NCBI RefSeq assembly: GCF_030062155.1 | Contig: NZ_CP118269.1 | Location: 496,001 to 560,000 of the forward strand | From: Pantoea sp. Lij88 | GTDB taxonomy: Bacteria; Pseudomonadota; Gammaproteobacteria; Enterobacterales; Enterobacteriaceae | Direction: 5' to 3' | DNA length: 64,000 bases | Part shown: in pieces, positions 1-10,839 of the stretch | How positions within the stretch are numbered: the stretch's first letter is position 1 | How the letters are laid out: each line of letters starts with the position of its first letter | Position numbers and translations under genes: made by a program | The notes under the pieces: generated by a model | Told to the model about the DNA's origin: nothing | Database searches by the model: none | The model's input: the letters and a program-made list of their open reading frames with translations, nothing else

Positions 1-1
1 A

Positions 2-949
2 GAAGGGATCGGCGAAGAGGAACTGGCGCAGGACGCCGCTTTTCTCAAACGTCTCTGGACCAAAGTCAGCGAGCGTAAAAAGCGTAACCAGACCCGCTGC
101 CTGCTCTACGGCGAGCTGGCGCTGGCCCAGCGTATTCTGCGTGATTTTGCAGGCGCCGCGCTGGATCGCATCCGGGTCGATTCGCGTCTGACCTGCGACA
201 TGCTGGTGGAATTTACCGGTGAATATATCCCGGAAATGGCCGGTAAGCTGGAGCTCTACAACGGCAAACAGCCTATTTTCGACCTGTTTGACGTGGAAAA
301 TGAGATTCAGCGCTCGCTGGATCGCAAAGTTGAACTAAAGTCAGGCGGATATCTGATCATCGATCAGACCGAAGCGATGACGACTATCGATATCAACACC
401 GGTGCATTTGTCGGCCATCGCAATCTGGATGAGACGATCTTTAATACCAATGTTGAGGCCACTCAGGCCATTGCGCGTCAGCTGCGACTGCGTAATCTGG
501 GCGGCATCATCATTATCGACTTCATCGACATGAGCAATGAAGATCATCGGCGCCGCGTACTGCACTCACTGGAAAGTGCGCTCAGTAAAGATCGGGTCAA
601 AACCGGTATCAATGGTTTCTCGGCGCTGGGGCTGGTGGAGATGACGCGTAAGCGAACCCGTGAAAGTATTGAGCACGTTCTGTGTCAGGACTGCCCGGTC
701 TGCAAAGGGCGCGGCACGCTGAAAACGGTTGAAACCGTCTGCTATGAAATCATGCGCGAGATTGTCCGGGTTCATCACGCCTATGATTCTGACCGTTTTC
801 TGGTCTATGTTTCGCCGACGGTCGGTGAGGCGTTAAAAACCGACGAGTCTCATGCACTGGCTGAAGTGGAAATCTTTGTCGGCAAGCAGGTTAAAGTTCA
901 TGTCGAAGCGCTCTACACTCAGGAGCAGTTCGACGTGGTGATGATGTAA
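2..949 (+). CDS. rng: Ribonuclease G, 3' part (5' end outside window)
   Basis: Endoribonuclease of the RNase E/G family, which matures the 5' end of 16S rRNA and degrades mRNA in the cytoplasm. The frame is open from base 2, giving 315 residues; E. coli RNase G has about 489, so the N-terminal third (S1 domain) is cut off by the window edge. The catalytic magnesium-binding aspartates are visible in TTIDINTGAF (Asp codon 389-391) and IIIIDFIDM (Asp codon 518-520). The zinc-link motif CPVCKGRG, used for dimer formation, follows at about 692-715. An internal ATG at 200 is not the start, because the upstream residues also match the family. yhdP follows, as in E. coli. Confidence 0.96.
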   Translation, partial: EGIGEEELAQDAAFLKRLWTKVSERKKRNQTRCLLYGELALAQRILRDFAGAALDRIRVDSRLTCDMLVEFTGEYIPEMAGKLELYNGKQPIFDLFDVENEIQRSLDRKVELKSGGYLIIDQTEAMTTIDINTGAFVGHRNLDETIFNTNVEATQAIARQLRLRNLGGIIIIDFIDMSNEDHRRRVLHSLESALSKDRVKTGINGFSALGLVEMTRKRTRESIEHVLCQDCPVCKGRGTLKTVETVCYEIMREIVRVHHAYDSDRFLVYVSPTVGEALKTDESHALAEVEIFVGKQVKVHVEALYTQEQFDVVMM

Positions 950-1097
950 CGCCAGTCCGTCACCGGTTTCTTCGGATATCGGGCTGAAAAATCGCCCTTG
1001 TTTGGGATAAAATGCGCGTTTTTAACGCTTTTATCTGGAGACGGTCGGGTATGAGAACCAACTATCCGTCGTTTACGGAACACAAGGAGAGGCGTGA

Positions 1098-4000
1098 GTG
1101 AGGCAGTTGCCGAGGATTTTGTTACTGCTGGTCGCGGCAATCATCGTGATTGTCGCGCTGCTGGTCAGCGGATTGCGTCTGGTGATGCCGCATCTCGACA
1201 GCTATCGCAGTAACCTTCTGCAATTCATCTCCGATCGCAGCGGAGTGCCGGTTAACGCCAGCCAGTTAGAGGGCAAATGGGAGAACTTTGGCCCCACTCT
1301 GCAGGTTCGCGATCTCAGCGTCGATCTGCAGGAGAACGGCAAGCTCACCATCAATCGCATTAATCTGGCGCTCGACGTCTGGCAATCCCTGCTGCACTGG
1401 CGCTGGCAGTTCCGCGACCTGACCTTCTGGCAGCTGCATCTCGACACCAATCGTCCGCTGCTCGACAATGACAAAGAGAAAAACAGCTTCCGTCCGGCGC
1501 AGATTAACGAACTCTTCCTGCGGCAGTTTGACCACTTCGACCTGCGTGACAGCACCATCCGTTTCCGCACCCCCTCCGGCCAGCATGCCGAGCTGGCGAT
1601 CCCGCGACTCACCTGGGTCAATGAAAATAATCGCCACCGGGCCGAAGGCGAAGTCAGTCTGTCGAGCTTTACCGGCCAGCACGGCGTGGTACAGGTACGA
1701 CTCGATCTCAACGACAGCAACGGTTTACTCAATGATGGGCGTATCTGGATGCAGGCCGACGACGTCGACATGCGTCCGTGGCTGGGCCGCTGGGTGCGCG
1801 ACAATACCCGGCTGGACAGCGCCCGCTTCAGCCTGGCGGCGTGGGTAAACCTGCGCGATGGCGACATCTATGCCGGCGATCTTCTGCTGCGCAAGGGCGG
1901 CGCCAGCTGGCAGGGCGAGACCGGACGACACCGCATCGAGGTCGATGGGCTCACCGCGCACCTCTCACGTTTCCAGAATGGCTGGGTGGTCAATGTGCCG
2001 CAGACCCGGCTCAGCACCGACGGCGAATCCTGGCCCGCCGGTCACTTCTCGCTGTTATGGCGTCCTGAAGATAAGCAGATGCTGGGACCGGATGGTCAGC
2101 CGGAAGTGCGGGTTCGCGCCACACAGCTGGTTTTGAGTCATATTGCGCCGATCGTTCCGCTGTTTGCGCCACTCTCGCCGGCGCTGTTTGAAAACTGGCA
2201 GACGCTGCAGCCACAGGGCACCATTGATGGCCTGGCGCTGGATATTCCGTTACAGCAGCCTGAAAAAACCCGCGTCCAGGTGAAGTGGCGTGATTTCAGC
2301 TGGCAGCACTGGAAACTGTTGCCGGGCATCAGCCATCTAAGCGGTGAAGCGCGCGGCAGCCTGAGCAATGGTCAGGTCAGTGTGGATATGGGCGCGGCGA
2401 CCGTTCCCTATGGCGATATGTTCCAGGCACCGTTAGAAATTAAGCGGGTGACCGGTGCACTGCGCTGGCTTAAAGATGAACATGGCCTGACGCTGGCGGG
2501 TGAAAACCTTGACCTCGAAGCGCGTTCGCTCTGGGCACGCGGCGACTTCAGCTACCAGCAGAATAGCGGCGGTGAGCCTCGTCTGGATATCCTGGCCGGT
2601 ATCCGGCTGACCGATGCGGGCGATGCCTGGCGCTACTTCCCGGTACCGCTGATGGGTAACAGCCTGACGCACTATCTGAGTGGGGCAGTGAAGGGCGGCA
2701 AGGTGGACAACGCCACGCTGCTGTTTGCCGGTAACCCGGCGCTGTTCCCGTTCAAGCATAATGATGGCATGTTCCAGGTCTGGGTGCCGCTTCGCCAGGC
2801 GACCTATGAATTTCAGCCCAAATGGCCGGCATTGAGCAATCTCGATATCGACCTCAATTTCCTGAACGATGGTCTGTGGATGAAAGCGCCAGAGGCCCGA
2901 CTGGGTGAAGTGGACGCGCGCAACGTCACGGCGGTTATCCCGGACTACCTGAAAGAAAAACTGATCGTTGATGGCGATATCAGTGGTGAAGGCCAGCAGA
3001 TCGCAGACTATTTCGACCAGTCGCCGCTGAAACCGTCACTGGGTGCCGCGCTGGAGCAGCTGCAAATTAAAGGCCGCGTCGGCGGTCACCTGAATCTGGA
3101 TATTCCGCTGGATGGCCAGCAGGTACATGCCCGCGGCAATGTCGATCTGAACAATAATTCGCTGTTTATCAAACCGTTAAAAACCACGATTAATAACCTC
3201 TCAGGCCGCTTCCGTTACGACAACGGCAATCTGGCCAGTGAGGACCTGCGGGCAAACTGGTTCGGTCAGCCGATGGGCGTCCGTTTCAGCACCAAAGAGA
3301 ATCCGGACGACTTTGGCGTTAACGTCAAACTTCAGGGCGACTGGCAACCCGCGAAAATCAGCCAGATTCCGGCCGCTGTCAGCAAACAGCTGGGCGGGCA
3401 TCTTCCCTGGCAGGGCGACGTTAATATTACGCTGCCTCATCATGGTGGAGCGCGTTATGACGTCGCGCTGAACGGGAATGCCAAAGAAGTAAGTAGTCAC
3501 TTACCTGCGCCGCTCGACAAGAAAGCCGGTGAGGCGATGCCCGTCGCCATCCAGGCCAGCGGGGACCTGAATCATTTCGATCTTAGCGGCAGCGTCGATG
3601 CTAACCATCGCTTCAACAGCCGCTGGTTGCTGGAGCCGACGCTGCGTGTTGACCGCGGCATCTGGCTGAATGATGCCCGGAAAACACCTGCGCTGCCGGA
3701 TCATCCCGGCATGGTGCTGAACCTGCCCGCGCTGGATGGCGAGGCCTGGGTAGCGATGATGGCTTCCGGCGGTTCTGCAGGTGCGGGTTTGGCAGGCGGC
3801 GGCAGCGACTTCCAGACGGGTGGCGTCTCGCTGCCGGGTAACATGACTCTGCGCAGCCCGGCGGTCACGCTGGCGGGGCAGCAATGGCATGAGGTTGAAG
3901 CAACACTGGCTCAGCGTTCTGGCGGTAATGGCCAGGTCAGCGTCAATGCGAAAGAGCTGCGTGGTGCGCTGACAATGGCGCCAAAAGCACCGTGGCAGGT

Positions 4001-4928
4001 GAACCTGGATTACCTCTACTACAATCCGCAGTGGGATAACGATGCAGGCAAGGGCGGCAACACGCCTCCTCAGCAAGCCACGAAGATCAACTTCAGTCAG
4101 TGGCCCGCCCTGCAGTTACGCTGCAAAGAGTGCTGGGTGCTGGGACAGAAATATGGTCAGGTATCCGCGACGCTGCAACCTAAAGGAGATACGTTAGCGC
4201 TTACTAACGGGAAAGTGGATACCGGCAGTTCGCAGCTGAAAATCAATGGGGAGTGGGTCAACCGTCCGGAAGACCAGCGCACCTCGCTGAAGGGCACGCT
4301 CAAGGGGCCGAATATTAATAACGCGACCAACTGGTTTGGCGTCAACACGCCGCTGCGGGATGCGCCCTTTGATATTGCGTATGACCTGCACTGGCGATCT
4401 GCACCGTGGCAGCCCTCGGCAGAGACGCTGAGCGGTACCCTGAAGACGCACTTTGGCAAAGGCCAGATCGCAGACGTGAATACCGGCACGGCGGGGAAAA
4501 TCCTGCGGCTGGTGAGCTTTGATGCGCTGCTGCGCAAGCTGCGCTTCGACTTCAGCGACACCTTCACCAACTCGTTCTATTTCGATTCGATTAACGGCAC
4601 CGCCTGGATCGAAAACGGCATGATGCGCACCGACAACCTGCTGGTGGATGGGCTGGAAGCGGACATCGCGATGCAGGGTAACCTCGACCTGGTGAAGCGT
4701 CAGATCGACATGGAAGCGGTGGTTGCCCCTGAAATATCCGCCTCAGTCGGTGTGGCAACCGCCTTCGCCATTAATCCGGTGATTGGCGCGGCGGTATTTG
4801 CCGCCAGTAAAGTTCTGGGACCGCTGTGGAACAGGATATCGCTGCTGCGTTATCACATCAGTGGCCCGCTGGATAAACCGGAAATCAATGAAGTGCTGCG
4901 TAAACCGCGTGAAACAGACAACAAGTGA
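1098..4928 (+). CDS. yhdP: AsmA-like envelope protein YhdP
   Basis: Very large (1276 residues) inner-membrane-anchored periplasmic protein of the AsmA-like family. YhdP acts with TamB and YdbH in moving phospholipids to the outer membrane. One N-terminal membrane helix (about residues 7-26) is followed by a long beta-rich region typical of lipid-bridge proteins. A second hydrophobic stretch near the C terminus (VGVATAFAINPVIGAAVFAA) ends the conserved AsmA C-terminal domain. The start is GTG at 1098 with AAGGAGA at 1084-1090 about 7 nt upstream; the first residues align with E. coli YhdP. It lies between rng and tldD. A 16-codon reading frame upstream (1051-1101) overlaps this start. Confidence 0.95.
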   Translation: MRQLPRILLLLVAAIIVIVALLVSGLRLVMPHLDSYRSNLLQFISDRSGVPVNASQLEGKWENFGPTLQVRDLSVDLQENGKLTINRINLALDVWQSLLHWRWQFRDLTFWQLHLDTNRPLLDNDKEKNSFRPAQINELFLRQFDHFDLRDSTIRFRTPSGQHAELAIPRLTWVNENNRHRAEGEVSLSSFTGQHGVVQVRLDLNDSNGLLNDGRIWMQADDVDMRPWLGRWVRDNTRLDSARFSLAAWVNLRDGDIYAGDLLLRKGGASWQGETGRHRIEVDGLTAHLSRFQNGWVVNVPQTRLSTDGESWPAGHFSLLWRPEDKQMLGPDGQPEVRVRATQLVLSHIAPIVPLFAPLSPALFENWQTLQPQGTIDGLALDIPLQQPEKTRVQVKWRDFSWQHWKLLPGISHLSGEARGSLSNGQVSVDMGAATVPYGDMFQAPLEIKRVTGALRWLKDEHGLTLAGENLDLEARSLWARGDFSYQQNSGGEPRLDILAGIRLTDAGDAWRYFPVPLMGNSLTHYLSGAVKGGKVDNATLLFAGNPALFPFKHNDGMFQVWVPLRQATYEFQPKWPALSNLDIDLNFLNDGLWMKAPEARLGEVDARNVTAVIPDYLKEKLIVDGDISGEGQQIADYFDQSPLKPSLGAALEQLQIKGRVGGHLNLDIPLDGQQVHARGNVDLNNNSLFIKPLKTTINNLSGRFRYDNGNLASEDLRANWFGQPMGVRFSTKENPDDFGVNVKLQGDWQPAKISQIPAAVSKQLGGHLPWQGDVNITLPHHGGARYDVALNGNAKEVSSHLPAPLDKKAGEAMPVAIQASGDLNHFDLSGSVDANHRFNSRWLLEPTLRVDRGIWLNDARKTPALPDHPGMVLNLPALDGEAWVAMMASGGSAGAGLAGGGSDFQTGGVSLPGNMTLRSPAVTLAGQQWHEVEATLAQRSGGNGQVSVNAKELRGALTMAPKAPWQVNLDYLYYNPQWDNDAGKGGNTPPQQATKINFSQWPALQLRCKECWVLGQKYGQVSATLQPKGDTLALTNGKVDTGSSQLKINGEWVNRPEDQRTSLKGTLKGPNINNATNWFGVNTPLRDAPFDIAYDLHWRSAPWQPSAETLSGTLKTHFGKGQIADVNTGTAGKILRLVSFDALLRKLRFDFSDTFTNSFYFDSINGTAWIENGMMRTDNLLVDGLEADIAMQGNLDLVKRQIDMEAVVAPEISASVGVATAFAINPVIGAAVFAASKVLGPLWNRISLLRYHISGPLDKPEINEVLRKPRETDNK

Positions 4929-4992
4929 ATTTGACGCCGTACCGGAATTACCGCAGGCTATGATTATCTGAGCACATAATGAGTGAGAAACG

Positions 4993-6438
4993 ATGACTCT
5001 GAACCTGGTAAGTGAGCAGTTACTGACTGCTAACGGCATTAATCAGCAGGACCTATTTTCCCTGTTAGGGCAGCTTTCAGAACGTCGTCTGGATTATGCC
5101 GATCTCTATTTTCAGTCCAGCTTTCACGAATCCTGGGTGCTGGAAGACAAAATCATAAAAGATGGCTCCTACCATATCGATCAGGGTGTGGGCGTTCGCG
5201 CGGTTAGCGGTGAGAAAACCGGCTTCGCCTATGCAGACCAGATTACGCTGAATGCGCTGCGTCTCTCCTCTGAAGCGGCACGCAGCATCGTGCGCGAACA
5301 GGGCAATGGCAAGGCACACACGCTGTCTGCCGTGATGAACCGTTCCCTCTATTCGGCGGTCGATCCGCTGAGCAGCCTGACGCGTGAAGACAAAATTGCC
5401 CTGCTGCACCGCGTTGATAAAGTGGCCCGTGCAGCTGACCCGCGCGTACAGGAAGTGAATGCCAGCCTGACCGGTGTTTATGAGCAGGTACTGGTAGCCG
5501 CGACTGACGGCACGCTGGCGGCAGACGTTCGTCCGCTGGTTCGCCTCTCTATCAGCGTTCAGGTTGAAGACCAGGGCAAACGTGAGCGCGGCGCAAGCGG
5601 CGGCGGCGCACGTACCGGTTATGCGTTCTTCCTTGAAGATGAAAATGGCGACGTGCGCGCTGACGCCTGGGCGCGTGAAGCGGTGCGCATGGCGCTGGTT
5701 AATCTCTCTGCCGTGGCGGCTCCTGCTGGCGCATTGCCGGTGGTGCTGGGTGCGGGCTGGCCTGGCGTCCTGCTGCATGAAGCGGTCGGACACGGTCTGG
5801 AAGGTGACTTCAACCGCCGTGGCACCTCGGTGTTCAGCGGTAAAATCGGTCAGCAGGTTGCGTCTGAACTCTGTACCGTGGTGGATGACGGCACCCTTGA
5901 AGGGCTGCGCGGTTCACTGGCGGTGGATGATGAAGGCGTTCCCGGTCAGTACAACATGCTGATTGAGAATGGTGTGCTGAAAGGCTACATGCAGGACAAG
6001 CTGAATGCGCGTCTGATGGGTGTCAGCCCGACCGGTAACGGACGCCGTGAATCTTACGCGCATCTGCCGATGCCGCGCATGACCAACACCTATATGCTGG
6101 CAGGTAAATCATCGCCGCAGGATATTATTGAAAGTGTTGAGTACGGCATCTATGCGCCGAACTTTGGTGGCGGTCAGGTGGATATCACCTCCGGCAAATT
6201 TGTCTTCTCAACCTCAGAGGCTTATCTGATTGAGAACGGCAAAATCACCAAACCGGTCAAAGGGGCTACGCTGATTGGCTCCGGCATTGAAGCGATGCAG
6301 CAGATCTCGATGGTAGGTAATGACCTGGCGCTGGATAAAGGCGTGGGCGTCTGCGGTAAAGAGGGTCAGAGCCTGCCGGTCGGTGTCGGTCAGCCTACCC
6401 TCAAGCTGGATAAACTGACCATCGGCGGCACCGCCTGA
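4993..6438 (+). CDS. tldD: Metalloprotease TldD
   Basis: TldD pairs with TldE (PmbA) as a zinc metalloprotease heterodimer that degrades unfolded peptides. It is known for microcin B17 maturation and CcdA antitoxin degradation. The 481 residues match the E. coli length. The zinc motif [11 protein letters not shown] starts at residue 262 (HExxxH). The C-terminal half carries the conserved glycine-rich segments such as [15 protein letters not shown]. It lies 64 bp after yhdP and is probably co-transcribed with it. The pmbA partner is not in the window, as expected, since it lies elsewhere in enterobacteria. Confidence 0.97.
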   Translation: MTLNLVSEQLLTANGINQQDLFSLLGQLSERRLDYADLYFQSSFHESWVLEDKIIKDGSYHIDQGVGVRAVSGEKTGFAYADQITLNALRLSSEAARSIVREQGNGKAHTLSAVMNRSLYSAVDPLSSLTREDKIALLHRVDKVARAADPRVQEVNASLTGVYEQVLVAATDGTLAADVRPLVRLSISVQVEDQGKRERGASGGGARTGYAFFLEDENGDVRADAWAREAVRMALVNLSAVAAPAGALPVVLGAGWPGVLLHEAVGHGLEGDFNRRGTSVFSGKIGQQVASELCTVVDDGTLEGLRGSLAVDDEGVPGQYNMLIENGVLKGYMQDKLNARLMGVSPTGNGRRESYAHLPMPRMTNTYMLAGKSSPQDIIESVEYGIYAPNFGGGQVDITSGKFVFSTSEAYLIENGKITKPVKGATLIGSGIEAMQQISMVGNDLALDKGVGVCGKEGQSLPVGVGQPTLKLDKLTIGGTA

Positions 6439-6450
6439 TTTGACCCCAAC

Positions 6451-6470
6451 AACCCGCCGCCCGGCGGGTT
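6451..6470. terminator. Hairpin between convergent tldD and aaeR
   Basis: Perfect 8-bp stem AACCCGCC/GGCGGGTT with a GCCC loop, 12 bp after the tldD stop and immediately after the aaeR stop on the other strand. The T-tract is weak (GTCAGCTTTT on the plus strand). It probably ends tldD and may act in both directions. Confidence 0.6.
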
Positions 6471-6471
6471 G

Positions 6472-7389
6472 TCAGCTTTTACGGTGCTGTTGATACTGCT
6501 CGGCCACCTGTTCAAAATAACCGGTCAGATAATCGATACAGACCTGCACTTTAAGCGGCAACTTATCCTTCTCGGTATAGAGCGCATAGACCGGACGCGG
6601 ATCGGACTGATACTGCGGAAACAGAATATCGATCTCGCCTGCGGTAATCTCATCAATCACCCACATCATCGGCACATAGGCGATGCCATTGCCCGACTTC
6701 AGCCAGCGGATCAGCGTCAGCGAATCATTAGTCACGAAACGCCCCTGTGGTGCCAGGCGGGTTACCAGGCCTTCCGGCGCAATCAGCTCGAAATTGTTGT
6801 CGGGCCGAACGCTATATTCCAGCCAGGAAAAATTATCAATGTCACCCGGCTTCTCCGGCGTGCCGTGCTGCGCCAGATAGCTTTTGGCGGCGCACACCAC
6901 CATCGGCATCGCGCCAAGGCGACGGGAAAAGAGGCTGGAATCTTTTAAAGCGCCTACCCGAATCACCAGATCCAGACCATCCGCAATCAGATCCGGAGCC
7001 GGCACGCCGGTGACCAGATTCACACTCAGGCCGGGATATTCCCGCAGCATATCGCTGGTCATACCGGCTAACACGTTCTGCGCCATGGTCGAGGAGCTGC
7101 CAATCCGCAGTACGCCAATCGGCGTGTTGTTAAACGCATAGAGCTGCTCATGCACCTGCGTCGCTTCCGCCAGCATACGACGGCAGCCCTGATAATAGAT
7201 TTTACCCGCTTCGGTCAGCCCGATACTGCGGGTACTGCGATTCAGCAGCTTAACCTGCAATGCATCTTCCAGTTTCGCGACGATCTGGCTAATCGATGAG
7301 ACGCTCAGATGAAGCTGACGCGCCGCAGCGGTAAATGAGCCCAGTTCAACTACTCTGGCGAAGACAGACATGCCTTTCAGTCGTTCCAT
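6472..7389 (-). CDS. aaeR: LysR-family regulator AaeR
   Basis: LysR-type transcription factor of 305 residues. It activates the divergent aaeXAB efflux genes in response to aromatic carboxylic acids such as p-hydroxybenzoate. The N-terminal winged helix-turn-helix is visible (SFTAAARQLHLSVSSISQIVAKLE, about residues 18-41), followed by the usual linker and two-lobed effector domain. It is divergent from aaeX across a 231-bp control region that holds a CRP-like site. The assignment rests on both sequence and gene order (tldD-aaeR-aaeXAB). Confidence 0.92.
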   Translation of the reverse strand: MERLKGMSVFARVVELGSFTAAARQLHLSVSSISQIVAKLEDALQVKLLNRSTRSIGLTEAGKIYYQGCRRMLAEATQVHEQLYAFNNTPIGVLRIGSSSTMAQNVLAGMTSDMLREYPGLSVNLVTGVPAPDLIADGLDLVIRVGALKDSSLFSRRLGAMPMVVCAAKSYLAQHGTPEKPGDIDNFSWLEYSVRPDNNFELIAPEGLVTRLAPQGRFVTNDSLTLIRWLKSGNGIAYVPMMWVIDEITAGEIDILFPQYQSDPRPVYALYTEKDKLPLKVQVCIDYLTGYFEQVAEQYQQHRKS

Positions 7390-7407
7390 TGTTTACTCTG
7401 GCTTAAA

Positions 7408-7423
7408 AGTGATTTAGATCACA
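7408..7423. promoter_or_regulatory. CRP-like site between aaeR and aaeX
   Basis: AGTGA-TTTAGA-TCACA matches the CRP consensus TGTGA-N6-TCACA at nine of ten positions. It lies 19 bp upstream of the aaeR start in the divergent region. Binding is inferred only from the match; FNR can bind related sequences. Confidence 0.5.
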
Positions 7424-7445
7424 TTCTGTAGAAAACTTATAGTCA

Positions 7446-7467
7446 GGCGCGTTATTATAAGCGCGCC
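7446..7467. repeat. Dyad in aaeR-aaeX control region
   Basis: GGCGCG and CGCGCC arms surround TTATTATAAG, which itself contains a TTAT/ATAA dyad. It sits centrally in the divergent intergenic region, so it could be an AaeR operator or a core promoter with a TATAA-type -10. Neither can be decided from sequence alone. Confidence 0.35.
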
Positions 7468-7620
7468 GGGGTATTTCCCGGTGATTCTTCATTGCCTGAT
7501 ACCCTTCGATGATACGCTATTATTAAGCCAGCTGCGGTTCAGTTAGCGCTGCCAGTGGGTTTTCCTGCGACATCTGAAGAGGCAGGAAGTCTCCCGGCAA
7601 GGTCGAACTAAGGATTTGTG

Positions 7621-7824
7621 ATGAGTGTGCTTCCGGTATTTGTCATGTTTGGGCTCTCTTTTCCGCCCGTTTTCATCGAACTTATTATTTCACTGATGCT
7701 GTTCTGGTTAGTGAAACGCGTGCTGACGCCGAGCGGTATCTACGATCTTGTCTGGCATCCGGCACTTTTTAATACAGCGCTTTACTGCTGTGTGTTTTAC
7801 CTTGTCTCCCGTTTATTAGTCTGA
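7621..7824 (+). CDS. aaeX: Small membrane protein AaeX
   Basis: Protein of 67 residues with two predicted membrane helices ([20 protein letters not shown] and the C-terminal [20 protein letters not shown]). It matches AaeX, the DUF1656 small protein encoded ahead of the AaeAB efflux pump. Its exact role in E. coli is unclear. The ATG at 7621 is chosen over the adjacent in-frame GTG at 7618 because AAGGA at 7610-7614 lies 6 nt upstream and the resulting protein starts like its homologues. It is the first gene of aaeXAB. Confidence 0.92.
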   Translation: MSVLPVFVMFGLSFPPVFIELIISLMLFWLVKRVLTPSGIYDLVWHPALFNTALYCCVFYLVSRLLV

Positions 7825-7831
7825 GGTTGAA

Positions 7832-8764
7832 GTGAAAGCACTCATAAGAAAAATCGCGCGCTACGCGATCACTATCCTGCTGGTCATCATCGCTGTGGTT
7901 ATCATCTTCCGCGCCTGGGTGTTCTATACCGAATCGCCCTGGACCCGTGATGCGCGTTTCGCGGCTGACGTGGTGGCGATCTCGCCGGATGTTACCGGCC
8001 TGATTACCGAGGTTCCGGTACATGACAACCAGCTGGTGAAGAAGGGCGATACGCTGTTTGTCGTTGACCGTCCGCGCTATCAGAAAGCGCTCGATCAGGC
8101 TCAGGCGGATGTTGAATACTACCAGGCGCTGGTCAGTGAGAAACGTCGCGAAGCCGGACGCCGTAATCAGCTTGGTACCTCAGCGATGTCCCGCGAGGCG
8201 ATCGAGCAGTCCAACAACGATCTGCAAACCAGCGAGCATCAGCTGGCGAAATCGGTGGCGACACGCGATCTGGCGGCGATCGACCTTGAGCGCACCACCG
8301 TGAAAGCGCCTTCCGATGGCTGGGTCACCAACCTCAATGTTTACCAGGGCGAGTTTATTACCCGGGGTTCTGTGGCGGTGGCGCTGGTTCAGCAGCACTC
8401 TTTCTATGTGCTGGCTTACCTGGAAGAGACCAAACTGCACGGCGTGGAGAAGGGCTTCCGCGCAGAAGTGACCCCGCTCGGCAGCAATATTGTGCTGCGT
8501 GGCACCGTCGACAGTGTGGCGGCGGGCGTGACCAACAGCAGCAGCTCGGTCGACAGCAAAGGGATGGCAACGGTAGATTCCAACCTGGAGTGGGTCCGTC
8601 TGGCGCAGCGTGTGCCGGTCCGCATCCGGCTTGATCAGCAGCCCGGCAACCGCTTCCCGGCGGGAACCACGGCAACGGTAGTTATCACCGGTCAGGCCGA
8701 TCGTCAGCCTGAGCATGTTTCACCGATGATCCGACTGTTTAATCGCCTGCGTGAGTTTGGTTAA
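7832..8764 (+). CDS. aaeA: Efflux pump membrane-fusion subunit AaeA
   Basis: Membrane-fusion (HlyD-family) subunit of the p-hydroxybenzoate efflux pump, 310 residues. A single N-terminal helix (about residues 11-30) anchors it in the inner membrane. The biotinyl-lipoyl-like half motifs ([21 protein letters not shown] and [10 protein letters not shown]) flank a coiled coil at about residues 80-150. The start is GTG at 7832, 7 bp after the aaeX stop, with a GAGG ribosome site. The short spacing to aaeX and aaeB implies one operon. Confidence 0.95.
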   Translation: MKALIRKIARYAITILLVIIAVVIIFRAWVFYTESPWTRDARFAADVVAISPDVTGLITEVPVHDNQLVKKGDTLFVVDRPRYQKALDQAQADVEYYQALVSEKRREAGRRNQLGTSAMSREAIEQSNNDLQTSEHQLAKSVATRDLAAIDLERTTVKAPSDGWVTNLNVYQGEFITRGSVAVALVQQHSFYVLAYLEETKLHGVEKGFRAEVTPLGSNIVLRGTVDSVAAGVTNSSSSVDSKGMATVDSNLEWVRLAQRVPVRIRLDQQPGNRFPAGTTATVVITGQADRQPEHVSPMIRLFNRLREFG

Positions 8765-8773
8765 GAGGGCGAT

Positions 8774-10726
8774 ATGATCCAGTTCCTGCGGTTCCCGGTA
8801 AAGCTCACCTTTGCGCTGGTGTTAGCGCTGATGGTCGGCTTTCATCTCAACCTTGAAACCCCACGCTGGGCGGTGATGACCGCCGGCATCGTGGCGGGCG
8901 GCACCGCGTTTGCGGCAGGTGGCGATCCCTATTCAGGGGCGCTGCGCTATCGTGGTGTTTTGCGTATTATCGGGACATTTATCGGTTGTATCGCCGCGCT
9001 GACCATCATGATCGCCACCGTTCGTGCGCCGGTTGTGATGCTGCTGCTGTGCTGCATCTGGGCAGGACTCTGCGTCTGGCTCTCTTCGCTGATCAAAGTC
9101 GAAAACTCTTACGCGCTGGGACTGGCGGGTTACACCGCGCTGATTATTGTGGTGACGGCCGACGCCAGCGGCGGCCTGACGCTGGTGCCGCAATATGCGG
9201 TAGAGCGCTGCAGTGAAATCGTACTCGGCATTCTGTGCGCCATTCTGGCGGACATGATCTTCTCACCCCGTTCGATTAAAAAAGTGATCGACGCTGAAGT
9301 CGATTCGCTGCTGGTGGCCCACTATCACCTGCTGCAACTCTGCGTCGCTCATGGCGATAAAGAAGAGGTCGATAAAGCCTGGGGCGCGCTGGTACGCCGA
9401 ACCACGGCGCTGAACAGCATGCGCAGCCAGCTGATGATGGAATCGTCACGCTGGAAGAACAGCAACCGCCGTTTGCAGATGCTCAATACTCTGTCGCTAA
9501 CGCTGATTACGCAGGCTGCCGAAACCTTCCTGATCCAGAATTCTCGTCCGGATTACATCCCGCCCCAGTATCGTCTGATGATTGCAAAACCGGCCATAAC
9601 GGTCGAAGAGGTGCATAAGCGGATGAAGGTGATGCGGCGGGTGATTGGTGCCAGTGGCAAATCAACACCGGATACACTGACGAGCTGGGTGGGTGCCGCC
9701 ACCGAATATCTGCTGCTGCTCAAAGGGATCAAAAGCAACAGCCGCATTACCTCGCTGGAAGAGGGGATCTTTCAGCGCGAAGTAGTGATTCAGGCGCGCT
9801 CCGCTGAAACCCATCATGCGATGATCAACGGTATCCGCACCTTTGTGGCGACCGCGCTGGGTTCGCTGTTCTGGCTCTATACCGGCTGGACCTCAGGCAG
9901 CGGCTGCATGGTCATGCTGGCCGTCATCACCGCACTGGCGATGCGTATGCCCAACCCGCTGATGATGGCGAAGGATTTTCTCTACGGCATGACGGTCGCG
10001 GTTCCGCTGGGTGCGCTCTATTTTATGTATGTGCTGCCCGCAACCCAGCAGAGCGCACTGCTGCTCTGCATCGCAATCGGCCTGCTGGGTTTTATCGGTG
10101 GCATCTTCATTCAGCGCCGTCAGCTCGGCACGCTGGGCGCACTGATTGGCACCCTCAACGTGCTGGTGCTCGATAACCCGATGCAGTTCCACCTTAACGT
10201 TTTCCTCGACAACGTGCTCGGCCAGGTGATCGGTTGCTTTGTGGCGATGATGGTCATCCTGCTGATTCGTGATAAATCGAAAGCGCGCACCGGTCGCAAA
10301 CTGCTGAACCGCTTTATGTATGCTGCCGTCTCTGCCATGACTACCAACCAGGCGCGTCGGCGTGAAAACCATCTCCCAGCACTCTATCAGCAACTGTTTC
10401 TGCTGCTGAATCTGTTTCCGGGCGACATCAATAAATATCGCATCGCCCTGACGCTGATTATTGGTCATCAGCGGTTACGCGACGCGGAAGTGCCGGTTAA
10501 TGCCGATCTCTCTGCTTATCACCGTCAGCTGCGTTACACCGCAGACCGGGTGATCTCCGCCAGCAGCGACGACAAGCGCCGTTACTACTTTGAACGTCTG
10601 CTGAAAGAGCTGGATGTCTATCAGGAAAAACTGGCCCATTACGAAGCGCCTGTCAGCGTAACGGAACCGGTAAAACGACTGGCGATGATGCTGGATAAGT
10701 ACCAGAACACGCTCATCCAAATCTGA
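8774..10726 (+). CDS. aaeB: Aromatic acid efflux pump subunit AaeB
   Basis: Inner-membrane transporter of 650 residues in the FUSC / aromatic acid exporter family. It works with AaeA to export p-hydroxybenzoate and related acids, acting as a metabolic relief valve. There are two clusters of membrane helices, at about residues 10-160 and 360-500, each followed by a cytoplasmic region. This is the duplicated FUSC layout. It starts 9 bp after aaeA. A perfect 9-bp hairpin just after the stop may mark the operon end. Confidence 0.95.
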   Translation: MIQFLRFPVKLTFALVLALMVGFHLNLETPRWAVMTAGIVAGGTAFAAGGDPYSGALRYRGVLRIIGTFIGCIAALTIMIATVRAPVVMLLLCCIWAGLCVWLSSLIKVENSYALGLAGYTALIIVVTADASGGLTLVPQYAVERCSEIVLGILCAILADMIFSPRSIKKVIDAEVDSLLVAHYHLLQLCVAHGDKEEVDKAWGALVRRTTALNSMRSQLMMESSRWKNSNRRLQMLNTLSLTLITQAAETFLIQNSRPDYIPPQYRLMIAKPAITVEEVHKRMKVMRRVIGASGKSTPDTLTSWVGAATEYLLLLKGIKSNSRITSLEEGIFQREVVIQARSAETHHAMINGIRTFVATALGSLFWLYTGWTSGSGCMVMLAVITALAMRMPNPLMMAKDFLYGMTVAVPLGALYFMYVLPATQQSALLLCIAIGLLGFIGGIFIQRRQLGTLGALIGTLNVLVLDNPMQFHLNVFLDNVLGQVIGCFVAMMVILLIRDKSKARTGRKLLNRFMYAAVSAMTTNQARRRENHLPALYQQLFLLLNLFPGDINKYRIALTLIIGHQRLRDAEVPVNADLSAYHRQLRYTADRVISASSDDKRRYYFERLLKELDVYQEKLAHYEAPVSVTEPVKRLAMMLDKYQNTLIQI

Positions 10727-10730
10727 ATCT

Positions 10731-10753
10731 GGCCGCTGCGACCTGCAGCGGCC
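10731..10753 (+). terminator. Hairpin after aaeB
   Basis: Stem GGCCGCTGC/GCAGCGGCC with a GACCT loop starts 5 bp after the aaeB stop. No T-tract follows (TGCGCAATCC), so it is either a weak intrinsic terminator or an mRNA 3'-end protecting hairpin. Confidence 0.5.
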
Positions 10754-10839
10754 TGCGCAATCCCCACCCATCACAAAATCTGTCGCTTTTGCCAACTATA
10801 CTCTCCAGACGGAAGAGCAAAACTGACAGGAGCGAATCA

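Noticed and set aside
5077..5793. A 238-codon minus-strand frame
   Set aside because: Fully antisense to tldD, which has its family motifs; His/Arg-rich composition typical of reverse frames.
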